25,460 bases of DNA, taken from positions 1-25,460 of the forward strand of contig PLKY01000324.1 of assembly GCA_003140785.1 (NCBI GenBank), in the 5' to 3' direction. Made by a program: the position numbers and the translations under genes. The DNA comes from Acidobacteriaceae bacterium. Lineage in GTDB: Bacteria > Acidobacteriota > Terriglobia > Terriglobales > Acidobacteriaceae. Below the pieces are notes generated by a model. That model searched no databases, had not been told where the DNA came from, and saw nothing but the letters and a program-made list of their open reading frames with translations. This document shows positions 16,242 to 22,272 of the stretch, one piece after another; positions within the stretch are counted from its first letter, which is position 1; each line of letters starts with the position of its first letter.

Positions 16242-16518
16242 CTGTTCTCCTCTGCGTGCGCGGTCCCTGGACTTTCCGGAACCTGTCCATGCTAATACGT
16301 GGAAGGGATGAGATGCGCTAACAGGAAAAAGGAATGATCTTCGGGAACGGTTAGAAGGTGGAGCTGGAGCAAGGTTGAAGTCGTCATAATGGCGAACAGT
16401 TGTTGGGGCGCGCCATCTCGCCATTTCGTCAAGGACGGCGCGCGAGGCAAATCGGAGTCTTCGTGAGAGGGTAGACGCGGGGGAATGTGGCGAGCATTTT
16501 GCGGCGTAGAATCGGGGG
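16242..16518. promoter_or_regulatory. Divergent promoter region with an inverted repeat at 16388-16425
   Basis: The gap separates the minus-strand oxidoreductase/isomerase operon from the plus-strand racemase gene. It holds a perfect 8-bp inverted repeat, AATGGCGA (16388-16395) and TCGCCATT (16418-16425), with a 22-base spacer, a possible operator or hairpin. TAGAAT at 16507-16512 is a candidate -10 only 6 bases before the racemase ATG. No clear -35 is visible for either direction. Confidence 0.4.
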
Positions 16519-17214
16519 ATGCCGCAACATATCGGTATCGTAGGCTGCTCCGCGGAGGGCGCGGCGCTGTGCTACCGGACGATTTGTCTGGAAGGCGCGC
16601 AGTGGCTCGGGGCCCATGGCCATCCTGAAGTGACTCTGCATACGTTTTCGCTGGCCACGTATGTGGAGCGCATCGAACGCGACGACTGGCAGGGCGTGGG
16701 CGAGCTGATGATTGCATCCGGACAGAAGCTGGCGCATGCGGGCGCGGATTTTCTGATTTGCCCCGACAACACGATTCACCAGGCGCTGCGGTATGTGGAG
16801 CTGCGCTCGCCGCGGCCCTGGGTTCACATTGGGGCCGTGGTGGCGCAAGAGGCCGCGAACCGCGGGTTCCGGCGGCTGGGGCTCATGGGCACTCGATGGC
16901 TTATAGAGAGCGACGTGTACCCGGCGAAGCTCGCGGAGCGCGGACTGGACTACATGCGGCCCACCGATGAGGAGCGGGACGAGATTCACCGCATCATTAT
17001 GGAAGAGCTGGTGCCAGGCACAATTAAGCCGGAGGCGATTGCGTATCATCAGCAGGTAATGATGCGAATGAAGAAGGCGGGATGTAGCGCGGTGGTGCTG
17101 GGGTGCACGGAGATTCCGCTGATCATGACAGATGCGAATTCGCCGCTACCGGTGCTGGATTCGACGCGACTGCTGGCGCGGGCGGCGCTTCGGCGTGCGA
17201 TCGAGGAAGTTTAG
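16519..17214 (+). CDS. Aspartate/glutamate racemase superfamily protein with an altered first active-site motif
   Basis: A 231-residue cytoplasmic protein with the pseudo-symmetric fold of Asp/Glu racemases. Signatures: GIVGCSAEGAALCYR at the N terminus, ICPDNTIH (80-87) and LGCTEIPLIM (194-203). The second catalytic cysteine is present (Cys196 in GCTE). In the first motif the usual CNT is DNT (Asp83), with a Cys two positions earlier (Cys81). Two-base racemases need a cysteine on each side, so this protein may act in one direction, use Cys81 differently, or be an isomerase or other member of the superfamily; the substrate is unknown. The start at ATG 16519 gives the expected N terminus but has no Shine-Dalgarno; a -10-like TAGAAT ends 6 bases upstream, so the mRNA may be leaderless. 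The TetR gene follows 54 bp downstream. Confidence 0.87.
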   Translation: MPQHIGIVGCSAEGAALCYRTICLEGAQWLGAHGHPEVTLHTFSLATYVERIERDDWQGVGELMIASGQKLAHAGADFLICPDNTIHQALRYVELRSPRPWVHIGAVVAQEAANRGFRRLGLMGTRWLIESDVYPAKLAERGLDYMRPTDEERDEIHRIIMEELVPGTIKPEAIAYHQQVMMRMKKAGCSAVVLGCTEIPLIMTDANSPLPVLDSTRLLARAALRRAIEEV

Positions 17215-17233
17215 AGCGCCGTTGACGCAATGT

Positions 17234-17249
17234 TAGAATGATCGTTCTA
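17234..17249 (+). promoter_or_regulatory. Candidate TetR operator upstream of tetR
   Basis: TAGAATGATCGTTCTA is a near-perfect 16-bp palindrome (arms TAGAA/TTCTA, one mismatched pair in the centre), 19 bp before the tetR ATG. TTGACG at 17222-17227 and TCTAGT at 17246-17251, 18 bp apart, could be a promoter that the palindrome overlaps. A related palindrome lies before the downstream reductase gene, which supports a regulatory role. Confidence 0.6.
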
Positions 17250-17268
17250 GTTTCGGGCGGGCAACAGG

Positions 17269-17838
17269 ATGGCGAAGAAGATCGACAAGAAAGCAGCGAT
17301 TCTGGATGCGATGCTCGACCTGGTGGTGAAGCGTGGCTTTCACGACGCGCCCATGTCGGCGCTGGCGCGGAAATCGGGGGCGAGCCCCGGCGTCATTTAT
17401 CATTACTTCCCCAGCAAAAATGATTTGATCCGCGCTCTCTATCAGCGCGTGGCGGCGGTGAAGCACCGGGCTTTTTTCGAGGGGTATTCCCACGATATGA
17501 GCGCGCGCGAGTCGCTGCTGCACATCTGGCTGAATGCCTATCGCTTTTATCGGACGCATCGGAAAGAGGCGCGGTTTCTCGACCAGTATCTGAGTTCGGG
17601 GTATTGCAAGACCAGTGAAGACGAAGAGGCGGAATCGGCCGATCCGACGGTGAAGCGCATCATGAAATGGATGCGGCCGAAGAAGCATGGCGGCGTGTTG
17701 AAGGATCTTCCGCCGGAGGCGATAGACAGCCTGACACTGGGACTGGCAGCGAGCCTGGCCAAGGCGCCGAAGGCTTTTTCAAAGGACACATTGACGCGAA
17801 TCGCAGAGACGGTGTGGACGGCGATTGCGGAGGAATGA
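17269..17838 (+). CDS. TetR/AcrR-family transcriptional regulator
   Basis: A 189-residue DNA-binding repressor type. The N-terminal three-helix domain is clear: KKAAILDAMLDLVVKRGFHDAPMSALARKSGASPGVIYHYFPSKNDLIRALY, with the helix-turn-helix at about 30-49 and the YHYFPSK signature. The remaining helical C-terminal domain (about 60-189) binds the ligand and is not informative about its identity; it has an acidic stretch EDEEAESADPT and a basic KWMRPKKHGG. A palindrome 19 bp upstream is a likely site of autorepression. A second, related palindrome lies 35 bp beyond the stop, before the reductase gene, so this regulator probably controls that gene. Only a weak CAGG precedes the ATG. Confidence 0.95.
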   Translation: MAKKIDKKAAILDAMLDLVVKRGFHDAPMSALARKSGASPGVIYHYFPSKNDLIRALYQRVAAVKHRAFFEGYSHDMSARESLLHIWLNAYRFYRTHRKEARFLDQYLSSGYCKTSEDEEAESADPTVKRIMKWMRPKKHGGVLKDLPPEAIDSLTLGLAASLAKAPKAFSKDTLTRIAETVWTAIAEE

Positions 17839-17873
17839 TGGGGATCAGGACGGTGGGGATTTTCTTCATCGAT

Positions 17874-17893
17874 TAGAACGAACGTTCGATCTA
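17874..17893 (+). promoter_or_regulatory. Second TetR operator candidate, upstream of the reductase gene
   Basis: TAGAACGAACGTTCGATCTA is a 20-bp palindrome with a perfect CGAACGTTCG core and outer TAGA/TCTA arms, with one mismatched pair between them. It shares its TAGAA start and CGTTC core with the palindrome before tetR, and lies between tetR and the reductase gene it probably controls, 48 bp before that start codon. Confidence 0.65.
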
Positions 17894-17894
17894 G

Positions 17895-17941
17895 AAACAG
17901 AGAAGCAGAGAAACAGGAAACAGGGAACAGGGAGATCAGGG
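17895..17941 (+). repeat. Heptad array 5: degenerate GRAACAG run that includes the reductase ribosome-binding site
   Basis: Degenerate units GAAACAG, GAAACAG, GGAACAG and GGAGATCAG run up to the reductase ATG at 17942. GGAG at 17931-17934, 7 bases before the ATG, is both part of the repeat and the apparent Shine-Dalgarno. Confidence 0.7.
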
Positions 17942-18988
17942 ATGAGCACAGTTCTGGTGACGGGCGGATCGGGATTTATCGGCAGCCATGTAATTCTGCA
18001 ACTGCTGGCGGCTGGGAACACGGTGCGGACGACGGTGCGGGATTTAAGACGCGAACCGGAGGTGCGGGCGCAATTGAAGCAGGGCGGCTCGGAGCCGGGC
18101 GAAGGACTGAAGCTGTTTGCAGCGGACCTGATGAAGGATGCGGGATGGAAGGAAGCGGTGGCAGGCTGCGAATATGTGTTGCACGTGGCATCGCCGTTCC
18201 CGGCGCATGTGCCGAAGGATGAGAATGAGCTGATTGTTCCGGCGCGTGAAGGAGCCCTGCGAGTGCTGCGCGCGTCGCGCGATGCGGGCGTGAAGCGAGT
18301 GGTGCTGACGTCGTCGTTTGCCGCGATCGGGTATGGGCAGCCGGAACAGACGAAGCCATTTGACGAAACGAACTGGACCGACGTCAATGGCGAAGGGCTG
18401 ACCGCGTATGTGAAGTCGAAGACACTGGCCGAGCGCGCGGCGTGGGAGCTGCTCGCAAAAGAGGGCGGTGGGCTGGAGCTTTCCGTGGCGAATCCGGTGG
18501 GCGTGTTTGGGCCGGTGCTTGGGCCGGATTATGCGACATCGATTCTGATTGTGCAAAAGATGATGGACGGCGCCATGCCAGGGTGCCCGCGGCTTTGGTT
18601 TGGCGGAGTGGATGTGCGCGACGTAGCCGATCTTCATCTGCGCGCAATGACGCATCCAGCCGCGAAGGGCGAGCGTTTCCTGGCTGTGGCTGGAGAATTT
18701 GTGTCGATCGTGGAGATTGGGCAGATGCTGAAACGGCGCATGGGAGCGGCCGCGAAACGCGTGCCGACGCGCGAGTTGCCGGACTGGCTGGTGCGGCTGG
18801 CCGCGCTGAAGGATCCGGCGGTGAAACAGATTTTGCCGGAGCTGGGGAAACGGAAGAACGCGACGAGCGAAAAGGCGCAGCGTGTGCTGGGATGGAGGCC
18901 GCGGTCGGTCGAGGACTCTGTGGTGGCGACCGCGGAAAGCCTGGTAGCGCTGGGGCTGTTGAAGGACAGCGCTAAGAGCGCGGCGTGA
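17942..18988 (+). CDS. Extended SDR: NAD(P)-dependent epimerase/aldehyde reductase (dihydroflavonol-4-reductase-like)
   Basis: A 348-residue cytoplasmic Rossmann oxidoreductase. The cofactor motif TGGSGFIGSH is at 7-16 (TGxxGxxG). The catalytic YxxxK is Tyr156/Lys160 in AYVKSKTLAERAAWE. HVASPFPAHVPKDENELIVPA, the expected SSFAAIGYG and the VANPVGVFGPVLGPD segment match the dihydroflavonol-reductase/aldehyde-reductase branch of extended SDRs (yeast Gre2-like). DVRDVADLHLRAM is also typical. Such enzymes reduce aldehydes or ketones with NADPH; the substrate is not evident. The start at ATG 17942 is fixed by GGAG 7 bases upstream and by the MSTVLVTGGSGF N terminus. Probably repressed by the adjacent TetR protein. 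A G-rich heptad array follows the stop. Confidence 0.93.
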   Translation: MSTVLVTGGSGFIGSHVILQLLAAGNTVRTTVRDLRREPEVRAQLKQGGSEPGEGLKLFAADLMKDAGWKEAVAGCEYVLHVASPFPAHVPKDENELIVPAREGALRVLRASRDAGVKRVVLTSSFAAIGYGQPEQTKPFDETNWTDVNGEGLTAYVKSKTLAERAAWELLAKEGGGLELSVANPVGVFGPVLGPDYATSILIVQKMMDGAMPGCPRLWFGGVDVRDVADLHLRAMTHPAAKGERFLAVAGEFVSIVEIGQMLKRRMGAAAKRVPTRELPDWLVRLAALKDPAVKQILPELGKRKNATSEKAQRVLGWRPRSVEDSVVATAESLVALGLLKDSAKSAA

Positions 18989-18991
18989 AGG

Positions 18992-19040
18992 CAGAGAAAC
19001 GGAGAAACAGGGAACAGGGAACAGGGAACAGGGAACAGGG
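18992..19040 (+). repeat. Heptad array 6: four perfect GGGAACA units plus flanking GGG
   Basis: Degenerate GAGAAAC-type units (18992-19009) lead into four perfect GGGAACA units (19010-19037) and a final GGG. There are five GGG tracts with 4-base loops, a textbook G-quadruplex pattern. The array starts 3 bp after the reductase stop. Confidence 0.93.
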
Positions 19041-19102
19041 TTTCCTTATACACAGGTTCTTCACTGAATCACAGAATGCCGATTTGAATCGTGCTTTCCC
19101 AC

Positions 19103-19127
19103 CCTTTCTGCGACGAGCGCAGAAAGG
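19103..19127. terminator. Perfect 10-bp hairpin between convergent genes
   Basis: CCTTTCTGCG (19103-19112) and CGCAGAAAGG (19118-19127) form a perfect 10-bp stem with a 5-base loop ACGAG. Outer bases (GTGC near 19091 and GCAC near 19132) could extend it with bulges. It lies between the reductase gene and the LysR gene, which converge, so a bidirectional terminator or a REP-like dispersed repeat is likely. There is no T-tract. I recall similar AAAGGATGGGGCAC words between acidobacterial genes, which favours the dispersed-repeat reading. Confidence 0.5.
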
Positions 19128-19191
19128 ATGGGGCACCGATGGTTGTGCGGATTGCAGCCGCGCGAAAGTAGATCCTTTGGCTGCGTGGCGG

Positions 19192-20121
19192 TCAGGAGCT
19201 GCAACAGGTGGCTGCTTGCGGATCGGCGGGGGGCGCGTCGTCGATTTGGCTTTGGAGGAGTTCTAGGAACGCGGCCATGGCCGGCGAGACCCATTTGTCT
19301 TTGTGCCAGAGGATGTGGGTGGTGACGTCGAGCGACGGGCCGGCCCAGTGCAGCGCTTTGAACAGATGCTGCCGCAGTTCGCGGGAGATGACGATGGCGG
19401 GCAAGAGTGCCAGGCCCATGCCGACGCGCACGCATTGCTTCATGGCTTCAACGCTGGAGAATTCGGTGATATTGCCGGGATGCACATTTTGGAGCGCAAG
19501 AGCGCGATCGAGTTTGGCGCGGTAGCCGCAGCCAACCTCGGTGAGCAGGAGCGTTTGACCGGAGAGATCCGTTGGCTTGACGATGCGCCGATTCGCAAGC
19601 GGATGACTGGGTTCGCCGAAGAGGAAGATTCGCTCCGTACGCAGACGATAGGACTTGTACGACGGGTTGGAGGGCGTGTCGCACATGCTGATGGCGATGT
19701 CGATTTTGCCGGCGTCGAGCTCGGCGGCGAAGGTGACGCCGATGTGGGGCACGAAGACGAGCTCGACCATGGGAAAGCGCCGGCGAAAAACGCGCAGCAC
19801 CGGCGGCAGCCGATAGGTGAGGATGCTTTCGGGAGCGCTAATGCGCAGCGGTCCGCTGGGCTCGGCACCATTGCGGATAGCGCGCTGGCCCTGCTCCATG
19901 ACCACGAGAGCCTGCTCGGCGAAGGGCTGAAAGCGGCGGCCCGCGTCGGTGAGGGTGACGCGCCGGCCGAGGCGATCGAATAGCGGCACGCCGAGTTCTT
20001 CTTCGAGTGCCTTGATCTGGGCCGTGACGTTGGACTGCACCGTATTTACTTTTTCAGCGGTGCGGGTGAAGTTCAATTCTTCGGCGAGGGTGCGAAAGAT
20101 CTGCAGTTGGCGAACTTCCAT
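19192..20121 (-). CDS. LysR-family transcriptional regulator
   Basis: A 309-residue regulator. The winged helix-turn-helix is clear at 1-60: MEVRQLQIFRTLAEELNFTRTAEKVNTVQSNVTAQIKALEEELGVPLFDRLGRRVTLTDAG. A linker helix is followed by a periplasmic-binding-like effector domain (about 90-295) with LRISAPESILTYRLPPVL. The C terminus ends in a Cys-containing ATCCSS tail. ATG 20121 starts the family N terminus; GGAGG lies 13 bases upstream, rather far, so translation initiation may be modest. The gene is divergent from the HExxH lipoprotein gene, a common arrangement for a LysR regulator and its target, but the effector and target are not evident. Confidence 0.95.
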   Translation of the reverse strand: MEVRQLQIFRTLAEELNFTRTAEKVNTVQSNVTAQIKALEEELGVPLFDRLGRRVTLTDAGRRFQPFAEQALVVMEQGQRAIRNGAEPSGPLRISAPESILTYRLPPVLRVFRRRFPMVELVFVPHIGVTFAAELDAGKIDIAISMCDTPSNPSYKSYRLRTERIFLFGEPSHPLANRRIVKPTDLSGQTLLLTEVGCGYRAKLDRALALQNVHPGNITEFSSVEAMKQCVRVGMGLALLPAIVISRELRQHLFKALHWAGPSLDVTTHILWHKDKWVSPAMAAFLELLQSQIDDAPPADPQAATCCSS

Positions 20122-20307
20122 GGCGTGTTGAGAACCTCCACATTGCGTTCGGCGAATTGCGGGCAAGAACCGGATAGCGGCGCGTCTCAAGAATCGGCGA
20201 GCATCGGTGCATGAACAGCAGGTTCACTTCGATGACGGCCGTTGGCGGAATTACGACGGGAAAAACTACTCGGGATGCCATCTCTGCGCCAGATGGTAAA
20301 CATCATA

Positions 20308-20320
20308 TCAATCTATTGGA
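20308..20320. promoter_or_regulatory. Weak candidate LysR box in the divergent region
   Basis: The 13-base text from T20308 to A20320 fits the loose T-N11-A pattern of LysR binding sites and holds a short CAAT-CT-ATTG dyad (20309-20318). It is 31 bp before the HExxH gene start. The pattern is common by chance and the assignment rests on position only. Confidence 0.25.
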
Positions 20321-20351
20321 CAGATTAGCTAGCCGAAGCCAGACTCACGGC

Positions 20352-21014
20352 ATGAGAGTCGAGCTTCCCCGCCGACTTCGCAGGCTGGCAAAATTTCTTC
20401 CGATGATTGCGCTCCTGGTCTCAGCGTGTTCCAAGGACAGGGCGTATGCACAAACCCCAGCGCGAACGGAGACACGCACCACGCTGGTGATTTTTGCCGA
20501 GAAGCGCATGGCGGATAGTGAGTGGGCGGCGCTGTTTGATGCGCTGAAGAAGGGCGCACAGAGCGGTCGAGAAGAGGCGCCGGCATTGAAGGGCGGTATG
20601 GATCTTGTGCGAGGCGACACGATCGTGCACGGACTGGAGGTGGACCGTCCGATTTCGGTCTATCTACACGGCGATTGCACGCTATTGCCGATGCCGCGCT
20701 ATGCGCCGCTGGGCGCGTTGGGATGGGTGCGGCTGGTACATGGGCGGATTCAGCCTTTTATTCACGTGGATTGTGCGCAGATTGTTCAGGAACTGGGACC
20801 GCTGGTGTTGGGAATGAACCGCAAACGGCGCGATGCTGTGATGGGTGAGGCGATGGCACGGGTGATTGTGCACGAGTGGATCCATGTGGCGACGCAGAAC
20901 GCGGGCCACGCGAAGCATGGGGTGGCGAAATCGAGTTTTGGTGTCGCGGATTTGCTGGCTGAGGACGTCGAGATTCGTCGGGACCCGAGGTTTCCACGGG
21001 GACGATGGGACTAA
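20352..21014 (+). CDS. Secreted (probably lipo-) protein with an HExxH metalloprotease-like motif
   Basis: A 220-residue exported protein. The N terminus, MRVELPRRLRRLAKFLPMIALLVSACSK, has a basic region, a hydrophobic core and a VSAC lipobox at Cys26; a signal-peptidase I cut near AYA-Q is an alternative. The main domain carries VIVHEWIHVATQNAGHAKHGVAKSSFGVADLL, with His174-Glu175-x-x-His178 and further His residues in GHAKHG that could supply the third metal ligand, in the manner of metzincin-like sites. I recall acidobacterial proteins with HELYH..HGVAK patterns but no named function. Whether it cleaves peptides is unknown. ATG 20352 is chosen because the signal peptide begins there; the frame is open to 20211 but the extra 47 residues lack sense. 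The TAA stop lies inside a heptad repeat unit. Confidence 0.8.
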   Translation: MRVELPRRLRRLAKFLPMIALLVSACSKDRAYAQTPARTETRTTLVIFAEKRMADSEWAALFDALKKGAQSGREEAPALKGGMDLVRGDTIVHGLEVDRPISVYLHGDCTLLPMPRYAPLGALGWVRLVHGRIQPFIHVDCAQIVQELGPLVLGMNRKRRDAVMGEAMARVIVHEWIHVATQNAGHAKHGVAKSSFGVADLLAEDVEIRRDPRFPRGRWD

Positions 21015-21036
21015 GAGACTAGGGACTAAGGGACTA
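21007..21036 (+). repeat. Heptad array 7: GGGACTA type, containing a stop codon
   Basis: GGGACTA (21007-21013), GAGACTA (21015-21021), GGGACTA (21022-21028) and GGGACTA (21030-21036), with single A bases at two junctions. The TAA stop of the HExxH gene (21012-21014) is made by the end of the first unit plus the junction A, so the repeat overlaps the last coding codons. Confidence 0.85.
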
Positions 21037-21039
21037 CGG

Positions 21040-21954
21040 CTACATGTCGCTGTGGCTGGGGTTGAGGAGTTCTTCTTCGGGTTCGATGTGGACGAGGACT
21101 TTGGCGACGCGGTTGACGGCGTCGAGGATGCGATCTTCGACGCGGTGAGAGATGGCATGGCCGGAGCGGACGGTGATGTCTCCATCGACAATGACGTGGA
21201 GGTCGACGTAGTAGCGGAAGCCGACCTTGCGTACGAAGCACTTTTCGAGGCCAACGACGCCGGGGACGAGTTCGGCGACCTGGCGGACATGCTGCTCGAT
21301 CTCGGGCGGCGGTGCGGTGTCGAGGATCTCGGCCAGGGGCGATTGGAGCTGGCGCCAGGCGCTGAATAGAATGACGGGCGAAGCAAAGAGGGCGGCCCAG
21401 TCGTCCATGCGGGCGTCTTGCGTTAAGAGGGCGAGCGAGATGCCAACGAAGGCGAAGAAGGATGTGATGGCGTCGCTCAAGTGATGCCATGCGTCGACGC
21501 GGACGGCGGTGCTCTCAATGTGATGGGCTACGGAGAAGACATAGCGCCAGAGCAGGAGTTTGATGGCGACGACGACGAGCAGGACCCAAAGGGTGTAAAC
21601 CCTGGGGAGTGGGTGAGGATGGCGGATAAGGGAGACGCTTTCGCTGGCGATGGCGAAGGCCGCGCCCGCCATGGCGAGGCTGACGATGGCTGCGGAGACG
21701 GGTTCGGCCTTGCCGTGGCCGTAGGGATGCATTTTATCGGGAGGGCGAAGCGCGACGCTCAAGCCGATGTAGACAACGGTGGAGCTGAAAACGTCAGAAA
21801 GGGATTCAATGCCGTCGGCGACGAGGGCGAAGGAATGGCCGATGAAGCCGGCGAAGCATTTGCACAAGGCGAGGAAAAAATTCGAAACGATGCTGAGGAG
21901 GGACGAGTGGAGTCCCCGGTGCACGTCGAGTTCAGGTTTGGAGGTGGTCGGCAT
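21040..21954 (-). CDS. Cation diffusion facilitator (CDF) family metal transporter
   Basis: A 304-residue inner-membrane exporter of divalent cations, driven by proton antiport in the family. The transmembrane part (about 15-205) contains the TM2 text ADGIESLSDVFSS with Asp47, Glu50 and Asp54, the HPYGHGKAE loop (76-84), and the TM5 text DAWHHLSDAITS with Asp154, His157, His158 and Asp161. The C-terminal cytoplasmic domain (about 215-300) has VPGVVGLEKCFVRKVGFRYYVDLHVIVDGDITVRSGH. Many zinc-type CDFs have HxxxD in both sites; here the TM2 pair is ExxxD, so the preferred ion (Zn, Fe, Co or Mn) cannot be stated. ATG 21954 has no clear Shine-Dalgarno. Converges with the HExxH gene with only 25 bp between stops. 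Confidence 0.95.
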   Translation of the reverse strand: MPTTSKPELDVHRGLHSSLLSIVSNFFLALCKCFAGFIGHSFALVADGIESLSDVFSSTVVYIGLSVALRPPDKMHPYGHGKAEPVSAAIVSLAMAGAAFAIASESVSLIRHPHPLPRVYTLWVLLVVVAIKLLLWRYVFSVAHHIESTAVRVDAWHHLSDAITSFFAFVGISLALLTQDARMDDWAALFASPVILFSAWRQLQSPLAEILDTAPPPEIEQHVRQVAELVPGVVGLEKCFVRKVGFRYYVDLHVIVDGDITVRSGHAISHRVEDRILDAVNRVAKVLVHIEPEEELLNPSHSDM

Positions 21955-21993
21955 GAGCGATCGTTGCAGACTCAGATTTTACGCTGGTGGGAA

Positions 21994-22035
21994 GAACAGG
22001 GATCAGGGAACAGGGATCAGAGATCAGGGAGATAG
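21994..22035 (+). repeat. Heptad array 8: alternating GAACAGG / GATCAGG units
   Basis: Six units: GAACAGG, GATCAGG, GAACAGG, GATCAGA, GATCAGG and GAGATAG. In register this is GGGAACA/GGGATCA. It lies 39 bp upstream of the CDF start, between two minus-strand genes, yet its G-rich sequence is again on the plus strand. Confidence 0.9.
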
Positions 22036-22272
22036 TCTTCTTGGATCTTGGGATTGAAGCTTGTGAGGGATTCAAATGAGGGGGGACGCGATGGGACTGC
22101 TTGCCGGGGGACTTCCTGACTCTGCCTCTTGCGATCAGGAAGTCTCTTGGCCGGCTTTGTGCGGCTCCGCGATGGAGGTTTGCCCAATTGCGGAGGTCGA
22201 GATCTGGGGAAAAGAGGAACTCAGAGAAAAAGGAATTGGCGAAATCGTGCCTGGTTCTCCAGGCCATGTTTT
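22036..22272. other. Intergenic stretch with a perfect 10-bp inverted repeat
   Basis: No convincing gene is present between the CDF gene with its heptad array and the J-domain gene. GACTTCCTGA (22110-22119) and TCAGGAAGTC (22135-22144) form a perfect 10-bp stem with a 15-base loop. This could end the J-domain transcript or act on the CDF gene. There is no T-tract. Confidence 0.5.

Noticed and set aside
19303..19983. Plus-strand open frame of 226 codons antisense to the LysR gene
   Set aside because: Shadow frame; the minus-strand protein has an unmistakable LysR helix-turn-helix.
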